From positions 47,297-111,296 of the forward strand of contig CAXAMN010003858.1 in NCBI GenBank assembly GCA_963970005.1: a stretch of DNA of 64,000 bases, read 5' to 3'. Positions 1 through 8,783 of the stretch are shown here, one piece after another; positions within the stretch are counted from its first letter, which is position 1; each line of letters opens with the position of its first letter. The stretch comes from Durusdinium trenchii (lineage: Eukaryota > Sar > Dinophyceae > Suessiales > Symbiodiniaceae). A model generated the notes under the pieces. It worked only from the letters and a program-made list of their open reading frames with translations. It was not told where the DNA came from and did not search any database. The translations under genes and the position numbers were made by a program.

Positions 1-165
1 ACCAGTTTGGGGTCCAAAAACCACAGCAAAAACCGGTCTCGCCACAGAGGGCCTCCCCAGTACCAAATGGAGTGCCTGGGAGCCTACAAAAAGTTGCCGA
101 AAGCGCTCAAGTGCCTACTAAATTCAATGCAAAAAAATAACATTTTCTTACAACATCTCCAATGT

Positions 166-245
166 ACAAGTGGCAATTTCCACTACACAAGTGGCAATTG
201 CCAGTTGTAAGTGGCAATTTCCACTTGACAAGTGGCAATTGCACA
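166..245. repeat. 21-bp tandem repeat, four copies
   Basis: The core AAGTGGCAATT recurs at about 168, 189, 209 and 230, giving a period near 21 bp. Copies alternate between AATTTCC and AATTGCC and each is close to a palindrome around AATT, so single copies could fold back. No coding sense is evident. Confidence 0.8.
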
Positions 246-330
246 CTTGTTTCCTTCAAAACAGCATGGCAAAAACACCCTTTTTCCATCCAGAAGTCAA
301 AAGCTGCCTCATTTTGAGGCTGCAGCTGGT

Positions 331-1409
331 TCAGGTGCTTGGCTCATGTCCTTGGTGCCTGTTTGGTTTTTCTTGCCCTTTGGTGTTTTTGCCATTCATT
401 GTGGGATGCAAATCTGCAGCTGTCTTTTTGCACGAAGGCTTTCCAGCAGGTCGTTTTTTTGGGCAATCTTGGGGCAATCCTGCTCCAGTGCATCTTCCAA
501 AGCCTTTCCTCATCTGAAGACAAGTAGTGATTGCGTTCTGCATCCTTCAAGACTCTGGCTTTTTTGGGCGGCTGCTCAGCTTCAGAGCAAGATGAAAAGA
601 CTAGGGCTTATCCACAAACATGCCACCGACAGGTACAACTTTCTTCTTCTGCAGATCCTGCTTGTCCACATGTGGCTTTTCAGGTGGTGCCACAAAGTTC
701 CTATCATTCAAAGGACTTGATGGTTCCTTGGCCAGAATTCTCACAAAGATCGATTGCCTGGAGGCTGGCAGTGATGTAGGAAGTGGAGTGGAGCTGCTGG
801 AAGGGTTGTAAACCACCAAAGCTGTCTCACCAACAGTGCTTTGACCCTCCTCTGTTTCAACCGGTTGGGACAAGTCAAGAACCCCCAGGACTTCATCCAA
901 AGCTTTTTTCCCTGGTCAGACATCCTCCTCACCAAGGACATGTAACAATCCCTGTCTTGCTTTGCCTTCCTGAACTGGCTCAGAAATACACTGACCATTT
1001 GATCAGAAGTGTCGATACAATCACACACCTCGCTGTTTTGGTTCTCGACTGTGATCTTCTTTGCTTCAAAGAGCTTCTGCAAGGCAAGCTTCACTTTTTT
1101 TGATGGAAGGACAGCATTTCTGGCTTCTTTGACCAAATCATATGCAAGGGGTGACAGGGCATTCATCCAACCAGGATTCAGAGCTCTGTTCCAACCCTAA
1201 GGCTTCTTGTCAGGCACTGACAATGAAGTCTCCAAATCTTTGGCGCCACACCTTTTCAAATGGTTCTCGAAGGCCAGCATCAAAGGTTGCGCACCAATTG
1301 CAGGATCCACTGTTGCTCTTGCGACTATGGGCATGGGTACAAGCAAGAGGCTTACAACTGTGGTGACACCAGATTGGATATATGTCCAGCAATGACCAGA
1401 ATGTGACAC
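331..1409 (-). pseudogene. Broken minus-strand gene, family not recognised
   Basis: Reading leftwards, a coherent Lys/Glu/Ser-rich protein can be followed through four blocks. The first ends SVPDKKP and meets an in-frame TAG at about 1197-1199; the same frame continues GWNRALNPGW and then MNALSPLAYDLVKEARNAV. At an A6 run near 905 the good frame shifts by one base and continues KALDEVLGVLDLSQPVETEE. A second shift near 595-600 leads to a block with YLSSDEERLWKMHWSR and KKTTCWKAF, ending near 344. One nonsense codon plus two frameshifts indicate a pseudogene or a poorly assembled gene. Introns could explain a break but none with clear splice sites was seen. I do not recognise the family; composition is like other dinoflagellate repeat-associated ORFs. 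Confidence 0.5.
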
Positions 1410-1830
1410 CAGAAAACTTTCACATAATTGTGCATCAAGATGACCAGGAATGTGAGCTCCAAGCAGAGAGCTTCAACATGTTTGAGCTGTCATGTTGTCT
1501 GGAAGCCTTCTAAACTTAATCTGCTGAGCCCATATTCACTGGCATATTACATCTGTCAAACTCAGAAAGATGGCTTCAGTGCCTACTAAACATACAGAGT
1601 ACCTATACACAAACATATCAAAGCGCCTACATGTCACCCAAATGTTTTGCAAAAAAATATTACAAAAGTTCGTGCAACACTAAAGAAATACTATATCAAA
1701 AAATAGTAAAAATAGTTTATTTATATAAATAGACTATTTTCAAGGAAGGTCGATTTTAGATATTAGTTAAAAAATAGTCTATTGCATTCCTGACTAATAG
1801 TCAGGGTATAACCTGTTAGATATTAGTTAG
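1410..1830. other. AT-rich stretch without a gene; short direct repeats
   Basis: No convincing ORF. Two imperfect copies of a 26-bp word containing TTAGATATTAGTTA and AAATAGTCT lie at about 1754-1780 and 1815-1840, the second touching the point where the copia gag reading begins. They might mark a deletion junction that removed the 5' LTR. Confidence 0.5.
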
Positions 1831-1857
1831 GAAATAGTCTTACCTTGGCTTAAGGGT

Positions 1858-3060
1858 TTGACCTCATTGGTGAACTGGTGTTCTTTGTGTTCCATTCAGT
1901 TTGGAAGAGAGATAGAACAGGCGTCGAGGTGGCCTAGTCCGATAGTGTGGAGGACGCTATCTAAGGACCAACAGACTCGTGCGATTCGTTTGTGTTCGAT
2001 TTTGAAGCTGGCATTTTCGAACCACGCTAGGATTTCGATGATGATTAGCGGTTTCATGGAAGGGTTGGACATCATTCCGGGTACGTCAGCGGGGGACGTT
2101 TTTGGAAACGCTACCACCTATTTGGGGAATGGGTTTGAACTAGTGAGACAGTTGACCAAGGAGTATTCCCTTAGAAGTCGGGGTGAGTGTTTGTCGTTGA
2201 GGACGCAGTTGTTATTGAGAACGTTCGCTTCGACCGCTTCGGACGGTGCCGTGAGTGACATCGTGAGACAGATAGATGTGGCTTGTGCTAAGTACATGCG
2301 GTTGATGTCCACGGTTTCAGGAACCGAGGATTTGTCGGGATTGCGCGTTGAGGATGCGGACATGTTGGGTCTGCTCATTCGAAGTTTGCCATCGAATGTT
2401 AGGGATTACGCTTTGATGCACCCAAGTGGAACGACGTACGCTTGTTTTCGCGAGTCCGCTCGCCGGTTCGAGAATCAGCACAGACTGTTCAAAGAGTTGA
2501 ACCTGAAGAAACCCATCTTTGGAGTCGTCGATGAGTCTTGGGACGGTCAGGACTTTGAGCCAGAGGACGAGAGTTGTGAACTGAATGCTTTGACCACACC
2601 TGGAAAGGGGTTGAAGTGCACGAGATGTGGGAAGAAAGGGCATGAAGTGTCGGCGTGCACGACGGATTTAGCAAAGACCAAGTGCTATAAGTGTGGTTTG
2701 CTTGGCCATGTTAGCATGAACTGCAGGTCCGGTGCCAGCGGAAAGACCGGCGAGAAGCCTTCGAGTTCGTCGTCGACTTCGGTCTCGAATCCGGGTAAGA
2801 GTCATGGTAGTTCACCTGTTGGGAAATCGACTTCGTATCGGTCGGATGGCAGTAAGGGTTCTGGGTCTGCCCCCAAGGGTTTTTCGAGGGTGGAAAAGGC
2901 TCCTCAAAAGGGGGTAAGAAGGGTAAGATGTTTGCAGTTTGTGATGAAGATGGGACCTGGTGGACTTGGACGGAGTCGGAAGAAGTTGAGAACGTTGCAG
3001 TCGAGGACGATGCGTGTCGCGAGACTGTGGAGGACATGGACGAGAAGGTGCTTGTCTTGA
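1858..3060 (+). CDS. gag: copia gag polyprotein with two CCHC zinc knuckles (5' end uncertain)
   Basis: This ORF of about 400 codons opens at a TTG because no ATG is available; the frame is open from 1831, so the true start is probably lost with the 5' end. Residues 1-230 are a helical capsid-like region. Two zinc knuckles follow, CTRCGKKGHEVSAC near residue 254 and CYKCGLLGHVSMNC near 278, the nucleic-acid-binding end of a gag. A Ser/Gly/Lys-rich tail comes next. From about residue 341 the reading becomes Arg-rich and non-typical, while the -1 frame continues sensibly into the protease ORF. A GGGTTTT heptamer lies at 2877-2883 in the gag frame, so either programmed -1 frameshifting or a one-base indel in a T5 run joins gag to pol. 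Confidence 0.85.
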   Translation: MTSLVNWCSLCSIQFGREIEQASRWPSPIVWRTLSKDQQTRAIRLCSILKLAFSNHARISMMISGFMEGLDIIPGTSAGDVFGNATTYLGNGFELVRQLTKEYSLRSRGECLSLRTQLLLRTFASTASDGAVSDIVRQIDVACAKYMRLMSTVSGTEDLSGLRVEDADMLGLLIRSLPSNVRDYALMHPSGTTYACFRESARRFENQHRLFKELNLKKPIFGVVDESWDGQDFEPEDESCELNALTTPGKGLKCTRCGKKGHEVSACTTDLAKTKCYKCGLLGHVSMNCRSGASGKTGEKPSSSSSTSVSNPGKSHGSSPVGKSTSYRSDGSKGSGSAPKGFSRVEKAPQKGVRRVRCLQFVMKMGPGGLGRSRKKLRTLQSRTMRVARLWRTWTRRCLS

Positions 3061-4433
3061 GCGGCTTGTTGCCTTGGGTTGACAGTTGGAGTGATTCGGA
3101 TGCAGTGCATGGCACTGCAGAGGATGAACTTGAGCATGAGCATGGTTTGGTGTTGCTTGCGGCCCCCTGTGATGAAGCATGTTGCAGTGCTGAGCACATT
3201 GATCTGGCTTGTGAGCATGATTGTATGAGTTGTGTGAACCTTCCCAGAGAGGATGAGATCCCAAGGAGAATGTCTGAGGCCAGCTCTCTGGGGTCGCTGT
3301 CAGGGTCACTGTGCAAGTTCTCTGGCGACAGTCATCTTTTGGCTAGTCGCGGACTAGAGGAGCTGGTCGATGATGATGACGATAGAGTTGAGATGAGCCC
3401 AATACGCGTTGAAGAGAAGGGAGATCTGAGCTGGGAGATTGAACGCCTTTACGATGCTGCATGGGGTGATTCCCATCGGTGTCACGGTCGTGCCACAGTG
3501 CTTGATCATGATGACTCATGCGTGCAATCTGAGGGGACCAATCGCGTGTCGATGTTGTTGTTGCAAGTGTTTGGTTCAGGAGTCAATGAGGACTTTTGGC
3601 TGTTGGACTCGGGTGCGAGCGTCAACGTGATCACTCGGCAGGCGTTGTCCAAGTTTCGCCATACCCCCATCAAACCTTTGAAGAACCCCGTGCAAGCTGC
3701 CAATGGCAGTGAAGTTATCATGGAGGGTCTTTGTAGGGTTTTGTTGGAAATTCAAGTTTTGACCCCAAAGGGAGAGACACGTTCGGGAGTGATTCCTCTT
3801 GGTGTTCTTGTTGGACAAACCGCGTTTTGTATAGTTTCAACATGCAAATTGGGACGTCTTGGTTGGACCACGAGTGTTGGGAAGAGTGTTGAAATGAAAC
3901 ATGTTGCCACCGGCGTGATCGCGATGGACGTGTCAGTTTGGCATGACACTCCATGGTTATTGGTTAAACCATACCTTGGGGATGAAGTCGAGTTGGAAGA
4001 ACCGGATTTTGTTTCATCTTTAGGAGATTCGTCTTCTTCGGGGGAATTTTGTTCAGGGTTGACACCAGAGCAGATGGTTACACACAGACTTCAAGGTCAC
4101 GTGCCTTATGAACCTTCGTGTTTGATTTGTCAGAGTTGCAAAGGACTTCACAAGCACTCACGTAAACGGACAGAGACTGGGTTGACGTCGGAAGTGTTTG
4201 CGGATTTCGCATTCTTGAACAGCAGCATGGAATGGACCGTGCATGATCCCAGTGAGGATCCTCCTCAGTCGTTGAAGTTCCTTGTGTTGAAGGAAGCCTA
4301 CACAGGCTCCATCGGAGCTTGTCTATGTGGCCATGGACTTGACGTTGTCGGGCAGTTGACAAGTTGGTTGACGGAGTTTGGATTGAAGTCCAAGCCGGGG
4401 ACGGTTGCGATTCAGGATTCAGCTGGTCACTGA
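2928..4433 (+). CDS. pol: copia pol segment: aspartic protease, GAG-pre-integrase and start of integrase core
   Basis: This ORF is 501 codons. Its first ~210 residues are acidic linker. The retroviral-type protease site LLDSGASVNVI lies near residues 225-236. A His/Cys region (HRLQGHVPYEPSC then C-x2-C) near residues 383-400 fits the pre-integrase HHCC zinc-binding domain. EVFADFAFL near 423 carries the first catalytic Asp of the DDE integrase core. The frame is lost at about 4405-4433 and integrase resumes in the next ORF one frame over. In an active element protease would mature the polyprotein in virus-like particles and integrase would insert cDNA into chromosomes. The upstream open frame joins the gag at about 2880. 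Confidence 0.85.
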   Translation: MFAVCDEDGTWWTWTESEEVENVAVEDDACRETVEDMDEKVLVLSGLLPWVDSWSDSDAVHGTAEDELEHEHGLVLLAAPCDEACCSAEHIDLACEHDCMSCVNLPREDEIPRRMSEASSLGSLSGSLCKFSGDSHLLASRGLEELVDDDDDRVEMSPIRVEEKGDLSWEIERLYDAAWGDSHRCHGRATVLDHDDSCVQSEGTNRVSMLLLQVFGSGVNEDFWLLDSGASVNVITRQALSKFRHTPIKPLKNPVQAANGSEVIMEGLCRVLLEIQVLTPKGETRSGVIPLGVLVGQTAFCIVSTCKLGRLGWTTSVGKSVEMKHVATGVIAMDVSVWHDTPWLLVKPYLGDEVELEEPDFVSSLGDSSSSGEFCSGLTPEQMVTHRLQGHVPYEPSCLICQSCKGLHKHSRKRTETGLTSEVFADFAFLNSSMEWTVHDPSEDPPQSLKFLVLKEAYTGSIGACLCGHGLDVVGQLTSWLTEFGLKSKPGTVAIQDSAGH

Positions 4434-6252
4434 CGCTGAGGCGGCGGTGAGTTCGTTGATTGCAGGTGTTAGCAAGGACTTCATCTTCTCTGTAAAGAGA
4501 GCTGGACCGCAGAGCCACGAGTCCAATGGTGCAGCCGAACGTGCGGTCAGGGTCATCAAGGAGTCGTTCAAGCGCTTGTTGATGGAGTTCGAACAGCATT
4601 TTGGGTTGGCGCTTGTGTTTGATCCTACCACCATTCAGCATGCATTGAACTATGTGTCAATGGCTCACAACAACTTTGCCGTTGTTCATGGGCCCAAGAG
4701 GGTTCCTAGGGAGATTTCCACGGATAGCAGGGTTCGTGTTGACACTTTTGCGTTGTTTGGTTCTTTGGTTCTTGGTGAGGTTCCGGACTCGTTGAGACAA
4801 CAGAAACCCCAGTTACCCCGGTTTATCCCTGGTGCCTTTTTGCATCCACAGTTTCAATCCATGGGAACGGTGATCATCGCGAAGGTGAGAATGGGACAAG
4901 AGTTGACCATGAGGAAGTTTGTTGCTCGTTCGATCAAACTGTGTGTTCCGATTCGGGTGTGTAACGACTACGGGTTGTTTTCGACTTTGGTTGACGAAAG
5001 GACTGGTCGGCCGGCTGTTCCATCTCTTCCTTCCGAGGATCCTGTGAATCCCCTACCTGAGGGTAAGAGCTTAGAAGTTCCTGCTTCCGGTCCGCCTGTG
5101 CGGTGGATTGAAGAGAATGGTGTCAGTAAGAACTGCAGTGCGTGTCGGTCGATCGAGCTTTACGGAAGTCGTCGAGGGAAGAACCACTCAAAGGGGTGTT
5201 GCGATCGGTATCGTCGGTGGGTTCATGAACAGGTGAAAGAAGGGCCCCAGGGTTCCAAGGGTTCTCAGATGGTTCACCCCCACACTGAAGGAGAAGTTTT
5301 GGGAGAACGAACCCCTGTTGCTCTCGAGCAGCGTGCTTCCGCAGAGGATGAGGCTCCTGAATCCGTTGTGGATAAGGGTCCAATGCCAGTGAGGACCGAG
5401 AATGCTTCTGATGTGGAAGTGCAGCTCGAGAGTGACTTAAGTAAGCGGGAGTTTTTGGATGAAGGTCCCGGTGGTTCGGTTCCGAGTCGACCGGTTAAGA
5501 AGCTTCGGACGGTGTTCACAAAGGGGTGTCCTGCATGTGAATCTGGAATGTCAGCTCCTGGCATTCGACATTCAGCTCAGTGCAAGAGGAACCAGGTGGT
5601 GCGTGTTGCAGTTGAGGCCGAGCAGATCGTTCCCGAGCTAGAGGTTGGAGGTCAGGATGTTTCAGAACCACAGGTTGCTCACTCCACCCCGGTGGACGAG
5701 GTGTCGGTCAGACAAGGTGATGCATCAATGGATGAGGTGCCAGTTGGAGGAGAATTTGCTCGTGTGACTTCAGCCAAGCGATCTTCAGAGACGCCCTTGG
5801 ATCAGTTGGAGAAAGAAATGGAAGAAGAGAGAAGTAGACCAAGACTTGCGTCGAGCTTGATTGATGTGTTTGAGCATGCTTTTCTAGCTACTGAGTCTGA
5901 CGCTCCCGTTCGAGATCTTCCTTTGTTTTCGGTTCAATTCGCTTCGAACGCCACAAGTGTGATTGTTCCGTTTGGGAAGGATAAAATTCGGATTTGGGAA
6001 CCTAGCTCAGCTGTTGACGACACGACCCTCAAAGAATTGTCAGGGGAAAGCACACTTTTGGGTATGAAGAAAGAAGTTCAGAATCTTTCAGATCTAGAAA
6101 CAGGAGATCTGTACACTCATGAACAGTTGCAGCAAAAGGGTTTGTTGGAGACCTGTCGGGTGATTCCGACACGTTGGGTGACCACAGACAAAGGAGGTGG
6201 CATCACGAGATGTCGCATTGTGATCAAGGATGTGGCGAAGAACAGTGATTAG
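4405..6252 (+). CDS. pol: copia pol segment: integrase core, Cys/His linker, start of RT
   Basis: The ORF begins in mid-integrase: LVTDAEAAV (second catalytic Asp) near residue 10, and ESNGAAERAV (catalytic Glu context) near residues 40-50. After the integrase C-terminal part comes a long linker holding two similar motifs: C-x2-C then H-x3-C near residue 243, and GCPACESGM followed by H-x3-C near residue 374. These look like paired small zinc sites. The last ~60 residues (ETCRVIPTRWVTTDKGGG, then CRIVIKDVA) are the usual entry into copia RT. The ORF ends at an in-frame TAG at 6250-6252, and the RT continues in the same frame beyond it, so the stop is a single disabling or read-through codon. 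Confidence 0.85.
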   Translation: MRFRIQLVTDAEAAVSSLIAGVSKDFIFSVKRAGPQSHESNGAAERAVRVIKESFKRLLMEFEQHFGLALVFDPTTIQHALNYVSMAHNNFAVVHGPKRVPREISTDSRVRVDTFALFGSLVLGEVPDSLRQQKPQLPRFIPGAFLHPQFQSMGTVIIAKVRMGQELTMRKFVARSIKLCVPIRVCNDYGLFSTLVDERTGRPAVPSLPSEDPVNPLPEGKSLEVPASGPPVRWIEENGVSKNCSACRSIELYGSRRGKNHSKGCCDRYRRWVHEQVKEGPQGSKGSQMVHPHTEGEVLGERTPVALEQRASAEDEAPESVVDKGPMPVRTENASDVEVQLESDLSKREFLDEGPGGSVPSRPVKKLRTVFTKGCPACESGMSAPGIRHSAQCKRNQVVRVAVEAEQIVPELEVGGQDVSEPQVAHSTPVDEVSVRQGDASMDEVPVGGEFARVTSAKRSSETPLDQLEKEMEEERSRPRLASSLIDVFEHAFLATESDAPVRDLPLFSVQFASNATSVIVPFGKDKIRIWEPSSAVDDTTLKELSGESTLLGMKKEVQNLSDLETGDLYTHEQLQQKGLLETCRVIPTRWVTTDKGGGITRCRIVIKDVAKNSD

Positions 6253-6261
6253 GCCAGAACG

Positions 6262-6843
6262 TTGGGGATTATTAGCTCTCCAACTCCATCTTCGGATGCA
6301 TTACAGACATTTCTTGGGTTAGCTGGCTATTATGATTGGCTTGTTGGAAGCGCAGATGTCACGGCAGCCTTTATGGCTACGCCGTTGCGTACTCGAAATG
6401 TGGTGGCCAAGTTGCCCATGAGTCTGACAGATCAGGATGGTCGGCCGATCTACTTGCATCTTAAGAAGGCATTGAACGGCTTGAGATCAGCTTCACAAGA
6501 ATGGACAGTTTTTCTCACGGAAATCATTTCTGTTCTTGGATTGTCATCGGATGACATCGAGCCGTGTTTGTTTTCCGGTCGATTGAAATCAGGTGGAATG
6601 TGTCTGGTCATGTCGTATGTCGACGATATTCTCGTAGCGGCGGAATCGGAAAGGGATATTGAGCTTGTTTTGTCCTTAATTGGTCAAAAGGTTGTTTTGA
6701 AGAAAACTGGGTTGATCCAATCTTCGAAAGGGGGTGGGGGCCAGCTTAAGTTCTTGGGACGACAGATTTTCAGGCAACCAGGTGACAAGGCAGTGTTTGT
6801 TGGACTTCCCAATGACTACTTGAAGACTACGTTCGAGAGTTAA
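6262..6843 (+). CDS. pol: copia reverse transcriptase, central part
   Basis: Continues the preceding frame after one TAG. SADVTAAFMATPL near residues 31-43 carries the first catalytic Asp. LKKALNGLRSASQEW near 67-81 is a conserved copia RT block, and SYVDDILVAA near 119-128 is the YxDD active site with both catalytic Asp residues present. The ORF ends after YLKTTFES with a frameshift near 6840; the thumb and RNase H continue in the next ORF. The catalytic core itself looks intact. Confidence 0.9.
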   Translation: MGIISSPTPSSDALQTFLGLAGYYDWLVGSADVTAAFMATPLRTRNVVAKLPMSLTDQDGRPIYLHLKKALNGLRSASQEWTVFLTEIISVLGLSSDDIEPCLFSGRLKSGGMCLVMSYVDDILVAAESERDIELVLSLIGQKVVLKKTGLIQSSKGGGGQLKFLGRQIFRQPGDKAVFVGLPNDYLKTTFES

Positions 6844-6853
6844 CAGTTATGGG

Positions 6854-7693
6854 TTGAAACCAGGAACAGGAAGTCGTGCGGCTCCCGACATCACTGGAAC
6901 CTTGGATCAAGGAGGCGCAGAGTTGAGTCCTGAAGCTTATTCCCGCTTCCGAGCGGCGTTAGGAAAATTGAGTTGGTTTGCACAGACCCGACAAGACATT
7001 CGTGCCTGGGTTGGACTGCTCGCTACCCAACAGAGTAAACCAACGGACGCCACCGAGAAAGCACTGAAGGCAGTCCTACGTTTCTTGCAGAATGATCAGA
7101 ACATTGTGCTTCGGATGCCGGCGGACATCCCAGCCAGAGACGATGGGAGACCACACCCTATGTTGCAAGGGTTGGAAAGAAAGAATGGGGTGAAACTTGT
7201 TTGTTTCTCAGACGCCTCTCATGCGCCACTTCGCTCGACTGGGCGAAGAGGGGTTACGGGTGGTGTTATCACAGCGTTTGGTTTCCTCATCAAAAGCCTG
7301 TCACGGCACCAGCAATTGGTAAGTTTGAGCAGCATGGAGGCAGAGTTGTATGCCATGCAGGCAGTAGCTCAGGAAATGGTTGCAGTTGGAAGGTTTCTGG
7401 GACGTGTTTTGCATACTCTGGGAAAATCCACCGAAAGGGAGGTCTCGGGAATTCTGTTCTCTGACAGCGAGAGCAGTTTGAAATTGTTGAGGAACATGGA
7501 CATCCCCCGAAAGTCAAGACACTTGGAAATTAAGCTGGAGTGGATTAAGGAGCAAGTCAATCGGCAACGTTTGGAAATCAGATTCCTTCGGGGAACTGAT
7601 AACCCAAGTGATTTGTTGACGAAGTGCCTAGGAACCGCCGTGTTTGATCATCACAGAGTTTCCTTAGGTTTCGAAGTGGTTGAAGGGCCGTAA
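6854..7693 (+). CDS. pol: copia RT thumb and RNase H
   Basis: Frame +2 relative to the preceding RT ORF. It opens with GLKPGTGSRA in the region after the RT palm, followed by the tether block (YSRFRAALGKLSWFAQTRQD). RNase H has CFSDASHAPL near residue 118, SSMEAELYAM near 159 and FSDSESSLKL near 205, giving the catalytic acidic residues; SRHLEIKLEWIKEQV and TDNPSDLLTK close the domain as in other copia elements. It removes the RNA template during cDNA synthesis. A TAA at 7691-7693 ends the ORF and the next ORF follows in the same frame two codons later. Confidence 0.9.
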   Translation: MKPGTGSRAAPDITGTLDQGGAELSPEAYSRFRAALGKLSWFAQTRQDIRAWVGLLATQQSKPTDATEKALKAVLRFLQNDQNIVLRMPADIPARDDGRPHPMLQGLERKNGVKLVCFSDASHAPLRSTGRRGVTGGVITAFGFLIKSLSRHQQLVSLSSMEAELYAMQAVAQEMVAVGRFLGRVLHTLGKSTEREVSGILFSDSESSLKLLRNMDIPRKSRHLEIKLEWIKEQVNRQRLEIRFLRGTDNPSDLLTKCLGTAVFDHHRVSLGFEVVEGP

Positions 7694-7699
7694 GCTAGC

Positions 7700-8353
7700 A
7701 TGACACGGTTGAAACATCACAACCTTGTGATTGTTGAGGTTTGTTGCGAAAGGGGGTCTTCCATTGCTAATGAGGCTAGGCGTATGGGGATCTTCTATAT
7801 CGGTGTGACCAAAGACATGGAAACTCATAGAGTGTTTTCAGGTGTGAAAGAAACGTTGTTGCAGTTTAGGGAACCGAAGAACGTTTTCGTGCGCATTTCA
7901 TCGCCGTGTTCATCGGGATCGCCGCTTCGTCATCTTCGGGAGAGTGGAGAGCCCACGGATGCAGATTTCGAGTGGAACGAGATCTTTCCATATGTTGGAA
8001 AGTATTTGAAGCTTGGTGTCCACAGCTCGTTCGAACTTCCTTGGCACAATGAGATTTGGGGACGCCAGTTGACGCTTGAGACTTTGAGGTGTGCAGGACA
8101 TAACTTTGATACACCTGTGCATCTTTGCTCGACGGGATTGCGATCTCGGAGTGGAAGGCCAGTTGGGAAGAAGCTTGGCTTTACGTCAAGTTCGAAGCCG
8201 TTTGTGATGACATTGAATAGGTTGTTTGGATCTTGCAAGTGCATTAGTGAGCACGCAAGCATGAGTGATGTTGATTGGTCTGAAACGGCTCGATACAATG
8301 ACATGTTGGCCCGCGGCATAGTGAAAGCTGCTATCACAGCGTTTCAAAACTAG
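7700..8353 (+). CDS. Extra 3' ORF of the copia element, methyltransferase-like layout
   Basis: The ORF is 217 codons, in the same frame as RNase H and separated from it by one TAA and two codons, so it may originally have been the C-terminal part of the polyprotein. The start of the product, VIVEVCCERGSSIANEARRMG, resembles a nucleotide or SAM-binding beta-alpha-beta start, and SSPCSSGSPLRHL near residue 75 is a proline-cysteine motif; together they recall the arrangement of C5-cytosine methyltransferases, but overall similarity is weak and the usual PCQ is absent. I recognise the general pattern as one seen at the 3' end of dinoflagellate copia polyproteins; a methyltransferase role is inference only. 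Confidence 0.6.
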   Translation: MTRLKHHNLVIVEVCCERGSSIANEARRMGIFYIGVTKDMETHRVFSGVKETLLQFREPKNVFVRISSPCSSGSPLRHLRESGEPTDADFEWNEIFPYVGKYLKLGVHSSFELPWHNEIWGRQLTLETLRCAGHNFDTPVHLCSTGLRSRSGRPVGKKLGFTSSSKPFVMTLNRLFGSCKCISEHASMSDVDWSETARYNDMLARGIVKAAITAFQN

Positions 8354-8783
8354 AAGTGCAAACTGTTTTGAGAGAGGAAGCAGTCTAGTTTCCATAAGAA
8401 AGTTTTGGTGTTCAAGAAACATATCTTAGATATGATGATTTGGCATCAGAAATGTTGTAGTTATGTCAAAGACATTGGTACGCAGAAGCATGATGTGCTT
8501 TACAGTCGTGTTTAAGACATGTTTTGTGAACGCACATGCATACCATAGAAGGAACATGTTTTGATCTTATGTTTCCACACAAGGTGTGGGGAGGTGAGGT
8601 CGTGATTTGTCTCTTTTGTGAGGCAGGTGGCGAGGCTATGCTGGAGGTGTCCTTTGGATTCTTCTGGGGTGGCCAGGCATCTGTTTCAGGTTTTCCACTG
8701 CCGGCGAGGTCGGAATGTCAGGCGATACTTGCGAGGCTTTCGTCCGGCGAACTGCTGGCTGATAGTGTCCGAGTAGCGCGACT

